This document shows positions 11,779 through 22,538 of a stretch of DNA of 64,000 nt, piece by piece; position 1 is the stretch's first letter, and every line of letters starts with the position of its first letter. The notes beneath the pieces are model-generated. The model did not search any database, was not told the DNA's origin, and was given only the letters and a program-made list of their open reading frames with translations. The position numbers were made by a program, and so were the translations under genes. This stretch comes from Parastagonospora avenae f. sp. tritici 18332-5 (lineage: Eukaryota; Ascomycota; Dothideomycetes; Pleosporales; Phaeosphaeriaceae): assembly GCA_022559985.1 (NCBI GenBank), contig JAFJTR010000011.1, positions 186,001-250,000 of the forward strand, in the 5' to 3' direction.

Positions 11779-13912
11779 ATGGATGCGACTGCACATCTCC
11801 TCTATGCCGCCAATGATCTCCATGCTCGCGCTGGCGGTATGGGCGGCGACACCGCCACTCGCCCAGGCTCATACAAAATTATTGGTCTTGTTCTAGCCAT
11901 TGCATCCGGCGTTTTTATCGGCACATCGTTCGTTATCAAGAAGCATGGTCTGTTACAGGCCAACGAAAAGTACAATGAAGAGGCCGGAGAGGGTTATGGA
12001 TACCTCAAGAATGCCTGGTGGTGGCTCGGTATGACACTGATGATTCTCGGAGAGGTCAGTCTACTATTCCTCAACTGCAACCAAGTCGTGCTAACTGACA
12101 AGTCAGGTGTGTAACCTCGTCGCATATGCTTTCACTGACGCTATCCTCGTCACGCCCATGGGCGCCCTCTCTGTCGTCATCTGCGCCATACTGTCCACCA
12201 TTTTCTTGAAAGAGCGCCTCAGTTTTGTAGGAAAAGTCGGATGTTTCAATTGTATTATCGGATCTGTCGTCATCGCAGTGAACGCACCCGAGCAGTCGTC
12301 TGTTGCGCGCATTCAAGATATGAAGCGATGGGTCATTGCGCCTGGCTTTCTCAGCTATGCGGGCGTCGTCATCATCGCATGCGTCGTCATCGCCCTCTGG
12401 CTGGGTCCCAAGTACGGCAAGAAGACCATGATGGTGTACATCACCATCTGCAGTCTGATTGGAGGTTTGAGTGTCGTCGCAACCCAAGGTCTCGGTGCCG
12501 CTGTTGTCGCCCAGGCCTCTGGAAAGTACGGAGGACAGTTCAAGGAATGGTTCCTCTACGTTCTCCTGGTCTTTGTGGTCATCACTTTGCTCACTGAGAT
12601 CATCTACCTCAACGTAAGCTAATGTCGCGCCCTATGATACTTAGCAGCACTAACCTTCTTATAGAAAGCACTCAATCTTTTCAATGCCGCCCTGGTCACC
12701 CCAACCTATTACGTCTTCTTCACCTCTGCGACCATAGTTACCTCTGCTGTCCTCTTCCAGGGATTCAAGGGCACGCCCCTGCAAATCGTCACCGTTATAA
12801 TGGGCTTCTTCCAGATCTGTTCTGGTGTAGTGCTACTACAGCTTTCGAAATCCGCCAAGGATGTTCCGGACGCGGCAGTCTTCAAGGGAGACCTCGACCA
12901 AGTGCGACAGGTCGCCGAAGTGGAAGAGCCAGAATACGAGCCTAGGGCCGATGCCCTACGAGGTGGTAGTGCCATCTTGCGCTCGCTGTCTAGGGCGAGA
13001 TCCGAGAAAGAAGCCATGGAAGTACGCAAGATCAAGGAAGAGCACATGCAACCCATTGGTGAAGGCGAGCAAGTCGAATTTGACGGCATCAGACGACGAC
13101 GCACTATCATGGACCCTAACCGACCACTCACGCGAAGCGGCACCACCGTACAAACCAAGATGGCCCATCCACCCCTGGGTATGTCTCACTTCCCGACATA
13201 CGAGTCGGACGACGATAACGATAGCTTCCACCCTGGGTTTTTCCAAAGGCTGCGCTCGCGGGGCAAATCGACTAGTAGTCGAGGCAGCGCGCATGTAGTT
13301 GGCTCTTCCGGTGTCGGCATGAAGAACCTCCCTCCTATACCTATGGACGGCGCGTCGGACGTTTCTGACAAAGACTCGTACAAAAACAACATAACGCAAG
13401 ACACCTCGTACAAACCAAACGACGCTCACATTCAGTTTGCCGAGCTTCCTCATCCCGGCATGCCACCTGAGCGTACCGCGTCTCCAAGTTCTCTCGAAGT
13501 ACCAAGACAACCTGCCAATATCGCCAAGCGCCAGTTCTCTTTCCAAAACGTCTTCCATCGCAATCGTGGCGACTCTACCGGAGAAGCATCAGGGAGTAGA
13601 AGGCCGACAAGTCGTCATAGTCGAAAGAGCAGTAGAGATGGCAAAGACGTTGCCACTGAAGAAGAGCGACTGGGTCTGGTCAAGGGCGACTCTTCGAATC
13701 TGCTACCTATAGCAAGCCACATAAGCGAAGAGCCCAATCTGGTCTCATACTCCGATGAGCCAAACTGGTCAATGCCAAGGAGTCAAAGCCCTGGTTACTC
13801 ACCCATCCGCTCGGCGCCACCGCCACGAAGAGTCGATACCGAAGACGATATTGATCCGCGCGACGACAAAGACTATGAAAAGGGTCGGCCAAACTCGAAC
13901 GTTTTCTTGTAG
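11779..13912 (+). CDS. NIPA/DUF803-type magnesium transporter with long cytosolic C-terminal tail
   Basis: Exons 11779-12054, 12107-12613 and 12665-13912; both introns are phase 0; 676 aa. The first ~320 residues carry nine hydrophobic segments, starting with SYKIIGLVLAIASGVFIGTSFV and including ILVTPMGALSVVICAILSTIFLKERL and LVTPTYYVFFTSATIVTSAVLFQ. This is the EamA-like NIPA fold that mediates Mg2+ uptake in animals and is widespread in fungi. After the last membrane segment a hydrophilic tail of about 350 residues follows, rich in Ser, Arg, Asp and Pro, with many basic-Ser sites and SP motifs, and probably disordered and phosphorylated. Fungal members usually have such tails; this one makes up half the protein. 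The fusion is genuine, because the third exon runs uninterrupted from the eighth membrane segment to the stop. Transport specificity is inferred from the family. Confidence 0.92.
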
Positions 13913-16049
13913 TTTTCTTTTGGATGGTTGATGTTTCTTATTAGCGAGTCTGAGCGTTTTACATTCTTAATCTCGTTCGTGGATGTCGTTGCATAAGCCT
14001 CATTTTGTATATGTGCACAGGCATCGTTTGTGCGTGCTGTAACGATGTAATGAGGAACCCGGTATAATTTCAGGTAGGTGTATACATAGACGGAACGTGT
14101 GGGGTGATCAGGCCGCGGAAAATAACAGGGTACATATCGGGAATCGCATAGACTTTTGAGTAGTTGCTCGCCTAGTTTAGTGCTTATGTCGAAATCGAGT
14201 GGTCAAGCAATCGGACTGCGAACGAAATAGAGTGTATAGGATGGCAGCTATTGCGTTCAATGGTCTTCGAGATGATGTAATCTAGTCCAATCAGCTGCGC
14301 ATGTCGACATAGGTTTCCAGCAACAACAACTTTCAATTGCCCACCTGCAGAGAATACTGCGGATTACGGCCGGCGAATCGAGACGCCTCCAGGACGCGAC
14401 TTGTGTCGATGTTTATGTACCCATGCGCATCTGATAGTCTCTTTCGAAAGTTCCAAGGCACAACACACCGAGAATTTGCAACTACAGCGCATGAACAAAA
14501 TTCGAGGCGAACACCCAGAAACCTGACAAGTTGATCAAACGCGCGAGCCTCCCGCGCGAGGCTGCAGTCATGCTCGCCGGACTTACGCTTCCTTCACGTG
14601 GCATGCACGACATCATCCGGTGGACTCTCATAATGGCCGCTACGGTACACCTTCAGCATCGGCATCGTCGTCCCGATACACTAGACCAGAAGCTTGTCGC
14701 GGGGTTCTACAAAGTTCAGCGGTACATGTCAGATTGACCATGTCGGAGCTATTATTGTAAGAATGGGTCATCGAACTTGCTGACAGTGTAGATGAAAGAG
14801 AACGACGAACCCTGAAGGATACGCATGCTTCCTCAGGACAAGGCGCCATGTCCAAGCCATCTTCCCTTCGAGAACAGGGCCACAGAAGAAGCATTAGAGT
14901 GGTCAACGTATTCTAGCTTTGCACCGTTCCTTGAACCACACTCTTTCTGAACATTGAACCGTGTTGCGGGAAGTACCGAACACAGGCTATGCTATCTTTT
15001 GATCAACCGCGACATTGAGTTGTGTACCATCCAGCCACCGCATCGAACAGTCCACCAAACACATCGTCGCTATGTGGTACCTGTGTAAACGCGGCATCAC
15101 AACACCGACTCTTAGCCAGTCCGTCAATGCTCTAGCTCAGCGGTAAGCCAGTCGGGATGAAGTCCGTTAGCTTGCAGACGCACCGAAGCTTGGAATGTTC
15201 CAGCCGCACCTAGGTACCATTTGTTGTGTTGCTATCAGAAAACAACACCTCGGCATTGCTTTCAGTACCGGCATCACCGGGCGATTTGCATATGTTCTAC
15301 ACACGCGTATCCCATACTAAACGGCTTACATAGCTGATTTCGCCGCGGCCCATGATCGGCCTTGAGAACGACATACATCCCGCCCTTCTACTCCAACCAG
15401 AACAGGCCTTATTGAATTATTTGGATCGCGCCTGTTGCTGCCCAATGCCGGCCTGCTACCACCACCTGGGATTCGCGCTAAACGCGGCTCTAGTGGATGA
15501 TCTGAGATGCCACTTGCGTTAGATGAGTTTAGTCGAAGAGATCTGGGCCTCGGGACAGATCCCCCGCGGATGACCACTGGATCATACCGCGCCGTTCTGG
15601 GACGATTGGCGCATGTGCTAAAGATGGTACACCAAGATGGGAAACGTGGGAGCGGTCACCACGCGTAGCTTTCCAGCCGGGGCATCCAACTTGCCAGGGC
15701 ACATGTTTGGTACCCACTTGCCTCCATGGAGCGTAATTCATTGATCCTCTGATCATGCTAAATCGTAGCGCTCATTGGCGCATTCAAGATCTTTTCCCGC
15801 CCCTGGGAGACTCAAAACTCAAAACTTTCTTCATGACCATAAGAAAATCATCGATGAGGTGTTGACGTTGGATGCACGTTTATTTCCGCTTGCGTCTTGT
15901 ACCACTTTCGACTTGACATACACACCTCCGCCTCCGAATACATGCTCGACGAATCTCGCTGGCCACCGAACCTACGGAAATCTTTATACGCGCCTAGTGG
16001 AATACTTAGCTTATCTCTTTGATTGTGTCCTTCTTTCAGCAGCAGCATC
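13913..16049. other. Long intergenic region
   Basis: About 2.1 kb without a supported gene. Frames are short and lack recognisable motifs on either strand. A TAGCTCAGCGGTAAG-like string near 15130 recalls a tRNA A box but has no partner B box or stems. Confidence 0.5.
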
Positions 16050-17370
16050 ATGTCCACGAGCGCATTTGGTGGTGTGGACATCAGCCAGTTCGACTTCAAC
16101 GACAAATCGTCTCGTACCGACAGCGCGCGGATAGCAAATGGCATATTGATTGGCCTGGTCGTAGTCGTTATCTGTCTGCGATTGTTCTCGAGGCTCAAAT
16201 TTCTGAAACGAATATTTGTCGATGACAGTAAGTGTCTACAACATGGTTGTGTTCCAAGGCTGACGTGTTTGGCAGTCCTAATTACCATCGCTGCTGCGTT
16301 TACTTTGGCTCTTGCGTCGACGAGTATTGCCGGTACGTTGTCTCTGGATCCTTCAGTATAAGCCATTCTAACACAAAGAGTAGCTACATATTCAGGCCTT
16401 GGAACTCACGTATGGCTGCTTCCCTTGGACACGCTTTTTGAGCAGGTCAAGAGCTGCATTCTGGTGCGTATAACATGAGTTCTGCAAGACCTGCTTCTAA
16501 CTCATCATCTACAGTATCTGCTCATCTGCCAGGTACTGTATGCTTGCGCGATAGGATGTACAAAGGTCGCAATCATCTCATCGTACCTGCGCCTTATCCA
16601 GGGCAAGAATTTCCGGATCATAATGTATATGACATTATTCGTCGTTGGGGGGCTCTGGATCTGTGGCATCTTCGTGACCCTCTTCCAGTGCGACCCCGTC
16701 GATCAGGCGTGGAAAATCGATCCCAACCGCAAGTGCATCAACTATGTCAATTATCTGTATGCGAGTTCGGCGGTCAATGTGTTCACTGACATTGTCCTCT
16801 GTATACTGCCGATTCCACATCTCTGGAAACTGAGTGAGTCGTCTCCAAAGACCAGTTTGAATTTTGTGCTCATTCTAACTCAATCAGAAATGCCTGTGAG
16901 ACAGCGTATAGCCTTATGCCTGCTCTTCGTAGGCGGCGCCGGGTAAGTCAGAGCTCTGCAACGTCGAGAGTCGCTCCTAATCAGCTGTAGTGCATGCATT
17001 GCAGGTATAGTCCGCATAGCATACCTGGACACCCTGCGAGTTCTGGACGTACTTTGTGAGTAGCCAGACCATCTCCACGTCCATACACTGATTTCGCACA
17101 GACAAAACTGTTCCGATTCTCAACCTGTCCGTCATCGAATGCAGCCTCGGCATCATTTGCGTTAGCATACCTGCTCTCCGCCCCATGGTCGTGCAAATCT
17201 TCCCCAACGGCTCACGAGCATCTCAAACGGCGTCGATGACGAGAAACAAACCGTTCGACTCTGGGAGCATACCGTTGAGTGAGGTCTCAGGAGGATTCCC
17301 GAAGACTGCCAAACTCCCACCTATCAGAGAGTCCAACACTCGGCCATTCCAACGTATATCGTCTGTCTAA
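16050..17370 (+). CDS. PTH11-like fungal rhodopsin-domain 7TM protein
   Basis: Seven exons: 16050-16227, 16276-16332, 16396-16463, 16515-16833, 16888-16942, 16991-17055 and 17102-17370, giving 336 aa; six short GT-AG introns. The protein matches the fungal rhodopsin-like domain found in PTH11-type receptors. Visible hallmarks are the first membrane helix followed by FVDD, GLGTHVW in the first outer loop, YACAIGCTKVAIISSYLRL in helix 3, CDPVDQAW with a conserved outer-loop Cys, NVFTDIVLCILPIPHLWKL in helix 5, RIALCLLFVGGAGACIAGIVR in helix 6 and ECSLGIICVSIPALRPM in helix 7. There is no N-terminal CFEM domain, so this is a short member. The cytosolic tail is about 65 residues. Family members sense surface or host cues in some pathogens; the ligand here is unknown. 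Exon structure is hand-derived but restores every family motif in frame. Confidence 0.88.
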
Positions 17371-18461
17371 GAAAGACTGAAGTTCTGAAAGTCCAGATAC
17401 GGGAGTTTGTGCAGGATCCAGAATTAATCATTCCCGGATATCGATGATGAGGATGATCGCACGCGTCTGTGCTTTCAGGCATCCTGCCGCAGATATTGGC
17501 GTGATTGTCGCGACCTGAAAACAGGGCATTGAGTTACAATAGCTGCTCGATGGTGGGGGCAGCGGTCACAACGCGTGCAGTACACACATTGCTCTGAATG
17601 CTCTGCATCGTATACCCGATTGGAGCACGCAGGTCTAGTCGAAGTTGAAGGCCAATACAACAGGCGATCAGCGGAAGATCAATTGCGCAGATGCGACGAT
17701 GGCAACGCTACCTCAACGCTACCTCCTCTCGTAAGATCTCATTTCGGGGATCTATAACGAGAGGCTCATGAATAAGCTCAGCACCGGGTAGGTGCTTATC
17801 CGCAATAGGCTTCCATCGGGGCCAAGGACGCCAAGGCAACTGAGCACTTCAGCTCTCAGTTGTGTCTAGTCGAATAAGGGGAAAACGGCAGGGCTGTGTT
17901 GGCAGCCTTGTTTCTAGGCACTGCAAGACAGTGCAAAAGTCCCAAGGTCTTGCAGAGGGCCTCAACGCTAAGCTGAGTCGTGCCACACCAACCCGCAGGT
18001 GGCAGGTGCAAATCTGGGCATGAAGCGTATCAAGAGGTGGAACAGTCAGCGATGATTGAACCGCTGGACGTCATGATGAGAAATGATTGATCATGAAAAA
18101 AAATCCTAGGATTTCGCAATATCAAAAGACGTGTGATGCAAAGAGTCTATGGCGCAGCCATCCTCGATGTCATGGCTAAACTGTTGTAGATCATGATGGT
18201 GGTGGCGGCTGAGGTGGGCGGATCTTGCTGTCGGTCAGCGGCTGTGCATCTCTGATGACCGCTTCTAGTGCGATCCTACTATCCACCGCTTGGCCTTTGC
18301 CAGCGGGACAGCATGTGTATATAAACACACTTACCCCAGACTCTTACACTATCTCCACTGAATTAAACTACAAGTCAAACAAGCTTCATCAATTACCACA
18401 AGTCTCTCCACCAACTTCTCAAGCACTCAAATATCTTGATCCCATTTCCAAACCACCCACC
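17371..18461. other. Intergenic region with small hairpins
   Basis: No gene seen. It contains a short direct repeat (CAACGCTACCT twice near 17703-17724) and small inverted repeats around 17787-17805 and 17917-17935. None fits a known element. The last 150 bp are the promoter and leader of the gene at 18462. Confidence 0.4.
18318..18325 (+). promoter_or_regulatory. TATA box (TATATAAA)
   Basis: A TATATAAA match 137 bp upstream of the ATG at 18462, followed by a C/A/T-rich leader. Position and sequence suit a highly inducible secreted-protein gene. Confidence 0.55.
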
Positions 18462-18746
18462 ATGAAGTTCGCCGCATTCTCAACCCTCCTCTTCGCAACC
18501 CTCACCCTCGCTTCTCCAGCCGCGCAACCCCACCCCGGACCCGCCGCCGCAGCAGTAGCGCAACCCTTCGAAATCGCAGCACGCGACCCCGCGCCTGTCC
18601 TCGAAGCGCGCAAGAAGAAACCCAGTGGCGGAAAGGGCAACGACGGAAACAGCACAAGCGCCGCCACAGACATGCTCGCGCCGAGTCGCGCGCTGCAACT
18701 TGGCGCGCTGGGACTGGGTGTTATGCAGATTACAAAGCTGTGGTAA
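18462..18746 (+). CDS. Small alanine-rich secreted protein (unknown function)
   Basis: Single exon, 94 aa. Residues 1-18 are a textbook signal peptide (MKFAAFSTLLFATLTLAS). The mature part is Ala/Pro-rich, then a basic-Gly stretch (RKKKPSGGKG), then a Ser/Thr/Asn patch. The C-terminal ~18 residues are moderately hydrophobic (ALQLGALGLGVMQI), compatible with a weak GPI signal. There are no cysteines, so it is not a disulfide-stabilised effector type. I do not recognise a family. The context ACCCACCATGA is a strong start, and a TATA box lies at 18318. It is convergent with the hydrophobin gene. Confidence 0.7.
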   Translation: MKFAAFSTLLFATLTLASPAAQPHPGPAAAAVAQPFEIAARDPAPVLEARKKKPSGGKGNDGNSTSAATDMLAPSRALQLGALGLGVMQITKLW

Positions 18747-19732
18747 TTTAGTTTGCGCGGTGGAAAAATGACATGAACGAGTGAATGGTTTGACTTGGCG
18801 GATATTATACCTGCTTTTTTGGGATGTTTGATGTACGATGGATTTGAGAGCGAGATACCACGATTTTCAGTAATGACATGAGAGTTTTGATGATGCGCGA
18901 TTCAAGCTACTGGCGTCTTGTTGTTTGGGTCGTACAACACGAAGTGAGGTCCATGCTACGTCATTTGGCTCACCGGACTGGATATTCACTTTCGCTTGCC
19001 GATGGCAGGTTTTCGGTGTCGAGGATCGGTGTGACACGCGATCATGCATCTGCGCATTCTACCGCACCTGTAAGGTGTCATTTTACAAGGAAAAACTTTG
19101 CACACAGCCATCATTGAATGTCGTACTCCTAGTCGCGATGTAGGTGCTAATGCTGCTTGATTAGGTATGTAGTGTCAGAGCACCGAATCAGCATGCGAGC
19201 AAAGTGATATGAGCCCAGCTGAACATCTGAGAATTTTCAAATCGTAACTTCGAATTAATGTCGAGTAGAAGCCAGGATTTTGAGTTATGTGGTTGTAGAT
19301 ACAAGTACACATGTAGTGCCTAGCTTATGGCTAGCTACAAGGTTCATCAACATTAGCAAACTATATTTCCTTGCAAAACGGCCGAACATCGGGAGGGAGC
19401 GGAACGTACCGGTCAGCTTAGATAGGAAACTCTGCACTCTTATTCGTTCAGCGTGTTTTATTCGTCTCCAGCGCTTCCGACAATGTCTTCCGCTGAGAAA
19501 GAGCTGTACCGGTGCATTGGTCTGCATATCACAAAATCATCATGAAATGAGAGACTTGTTTTCTAAATGCCAAATGAATTACAGCTGACTAGGTACTAAT
19601 ACAACAAGATCGTCCGTCTCAACACCCGGCGACCTGAACGCCAATGTATTTACATATGAGCCATCGTCCTCCATACTAGTACAGCGCACTCGGGACAAGT
19701 GATGGTCTTCTGGGTCCTGTGGGGGCATCCAC
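18747..19732. other. Convergent intergenic region
   Basis: 3' flanks of the small secreted protein (+) and the hydrophobin (-). AT-richer than the genes; nothing supported. Confidence 0.5.
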
Positions 19733-20090
19733 TTAAGCGGAGGGAGTGGCCGGGGCAGCGGCGGTGGGGTTCACGTCGCTGCAGATGAGAGCCTGGCCCA
19801 GGATGGGGAGCAAGCAGCACTTGGCCTGCTGTCCGCCAGTGGCGCAGACGTCGATGAAGCTGTTGACATCGGCAGGGGTGGTGGAGGCTGATTGTGTGTT
19901 AGTTATTGATGTTATTTGAAAGATGGCTCCGGAAGGACTCACGAGTCGCGCAGTCGAGGTTGGCGAGGTTGAGCACATCAGTGGCACAGCAGACTGGGCT
20001 GCCAGATGCGCAAAGGTTAGCCTGGCGCTTGTCCTCGAGAGGAGCAGCGAAGGCAGCGACGGCGAAAGCGAGGATGGTGGCGTAAAGCAT
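19733..20090 (-). CDS. Class II hydrophobin
   Basis: Exons 20090-19943 and 19887-19733, phase-1 intron, 100 aa. Signal peptide about residues 1-16, then a short propeptide ending in the dibasic KR at 21-22. Eight cysteines at 27, 34, 35, 47, 64, 73, 74 and 85 give the hydrophobin signature C-x6-CC-x11-C-x16-C-x8-CC-x10-C. The x11, x16 and x10 spacings and the motif CCLLPILGQALIC are those of class II (cerato-ulmin/HFBII type). The first spacing is shorter than the usual 9-10. Such proteins self-assemble at air-water interfaces and coat hyphae or spores. The Ala/Pro/Thr tail of about 12 residues after the last Cys is an extra. The intron sits just after the fourth Cys. Confidence 0.94.
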
Positions 20091-20208
20091 GTTGATGGTT
20101 TGGGTTGAAAAGGTTGGTTTGGAGTGAAGTGGTTGTGGTTGGTAGTTGTAGATGAAGATGTGAGTTGATGTTGTGATGGTGTTAGATTGTAGGACTTCTG
20201 CTCCTCTC

Positions 20209-20214
20209 TTTATA
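20209..20214 (-). promoter_or_regulatory. TATA box of the hydrophobin gene
   Basis: TATAAA on the minus strand, about 120 bp upstream of the hydrophobin ATG, followed by a C/A-rich leader; consistent with a strongly regulated gene. Confidence 0.55.
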
Positions 20215-22538
20215 CCCTTCGACCTACCTGCCACTGTCAGGGGATGGGCTGTTTAGCACTCGGACTTTGCCATGGCAGAGAACAGCATCATCGTCATTGA
20301 TGGAGTGTGCTCCTGGGAGGATCGGCATCTTCACCATGGACAAAGGCCAACCGAAGCCTTGCCCCCTGTGCAAGCATACTGCATTAGATCAAAGTGAGGT
20401 CTAGACGAGCCAGGTCACCTCATATCCATTGTGGAGTGTAGTGTCGCCTCCAAGGCTGGGTCGAAAAGCGGGAACGATCCTTGTTGAGATCCGCCCACAA
20501 CTCCCTCCAGGGCCAGTACTCGTTCAGGGGAATGTGACGTCGATCGAGAGATTTCAGCTTCAATGCTCCCAAGCTAGTGGTGAGAGTGGCCAAGCAATGA
20601 TGTTAGGGCTGTTGATCTTGAAACGTGCACGGCAGAAGTTGCCTTCGCATGAAGACGGCAATAGATCTATGATGATCGATGCCGGAGAAGCCACTGCTTC
20701 TAGCAGTGGTGCGCTGCTTGTGTAACATGGCTTTCGACTACACCTAAACAACACGGCTCCGCATACCTTACACATGCAAAGAGACGCAGGAAGGGTGTGA
20801 TAGCCCTGAAGCCCCGGACCTCATTTTCCAAAGAGTGTCCCAACAAATCTTCAACGCTGTCCGGTGAGAAGGCCCGCAAAGCTGCAGTGTGACAGCAACT
20901 CTCCTGATGATCATGGTGAAGTGACGTCGAGGGGCACTGGGGTATGAGGAACCAAACGCTTATTAACGACAATGGCATGAGAGCTCATCTCCGAAACGAG
21001 ACTGCCCAGCAAGCAGTCCGAAGAGAGAACCCACGTGCCTTGAAAAGTGGGTCAGATCTCATACGCGGAGCGAGTACGAAATACCAAGAATAAACAACTG
21101 TAACTGTCATCGAATCGTGGGCTTTGTTCAGATAGCTCTGCAAGAGGCGAACATTTCGCGCTTTCCCTGGGGTAATCGCGACAACGATCTTTCTTTTCTT
21201 AGGCACTCATCCTAGATGGCACTTCGTAGCGATGCAACGGTCCTCAAGTGGCGAAAATGTGTCAACAACAGCCGTTGAACCATGTACGTGTCAGTGATAG
21301 GGGCGACGATCGTGCACTGTGAGAAACGTGGAGCTAGGGGCTTGAACAGGTAATGGAACGAATGAGATATCCTGGTGTCGGTTCCAAGGAACGTTCGGAA
21401 GATTGACGGGAACGTAGGGACTGTTGTCGGTTCGCTTAGCTGCCGTTAAGAGCATGGATGTACCTTTATAGAGACGTATTTCATCCGCAAGTTCGAAGAG
21501 AAACATTATGTCGCATATGCAGAGGTACTTCTTAATATGTTGTAAGGATCATCTGATTGTTTTCATACAATCCAGATATCTTTGGCCTATTCTACTCTTC
21601 AACGCGATGCTGTGATGAGAGGGCTGCGATGCATCTGGTGGTGCATAGGAGAAACGCCGGGCGTGGCCCACAACCGTTGTCAGCCACACATCGACTCCAC
21701 TCGCCGTACCTTCCCCGTTATGGCCTGCCCATCCGCTGGGTCAGGCTGGATCGACGTCACACAGCGGCAATGCAGGTTCTTCCCCTGCGTTGTCCAAATT
21801 CTTGCATTTGGTGATTTACATCATAACTGTCCCTGTGAGCCAATGAAAATTGCATTTTCTCGATATTGAGGCTTAGTTTTGCCATCGAAAATTGGAAGCG
21901 AGGTCGACATCTTCCACCCGAGGGCGCCACCACGCGCGTAGACCGACAAGGCGCAGAACCCTAGGTGATCTCATTGCGACGAGCCGGATGAATTGCTGAA
22001 ACCCTCATCAGGGTGATGCGTTGTCCAGAAGATATGACATCAGCTGTGAAGCCCTGTGCGCTGCATTGCGAAGGATCTGGACTTGTGGACAGTGCTGAGC
22101 GCTTCCAGACACACAGGGGAACATGCCTGAATGATTGAAATGACCATTTCACGATGCACACCATGTCAGTTGGAGATGCAGCATCGGTCGGTTGATCGCA
22201 TTTGGCAATCATTCTCTATCGCAAACGTCCTTGGTATCACAAGCGCACAGAAGCTCTACCTGTGCTACCACCAAGAACAAACACGGGAGAAACATGAGTG
22301 GACAGAGCCAAGTGCAAGGATCAAGTTGTGGAAGAGTGGTATTAACAGTGGTATCGAGCTCTAATTAGAAATGAATAAACGCCATGCAATGCAGTACCAA
22401 AACCATGCTACGCTCCGCTATGCTATGCAATTCGAAAAGACTTTTGTTCATGGCGAAACTTGCTGACACGCACTTTCAAGTACTGTCATATTACAAGTGG
22501 TTTATGCTGGACGTTTCACAGGTGCGTCCTGGCTAGAT
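20215..22538. other. Long intergenic region
   Basis: About 2.3 kb upstream of the hydrophobin and downstream of the permease, both on the minus strand. Only short frames; no RNA gene, repeat or transposon signature recognised. Probably contains hydrophobin regulatory sequence. Confidence 0.5.

Noticed and set aside
15110..15190. tRNA-like A box (TAGCTCAGCGGTAAG)
   Set aside because: No GGTTCGA-type B box at the right distance and no cloverleaf stems.
17690..17960. Short direct and inverted repeats suggesting a small element or structured RNA
   Set aside because: Stems are 5-7 bp and arms do not extend; such hairpins are common by chance in 1 kb.
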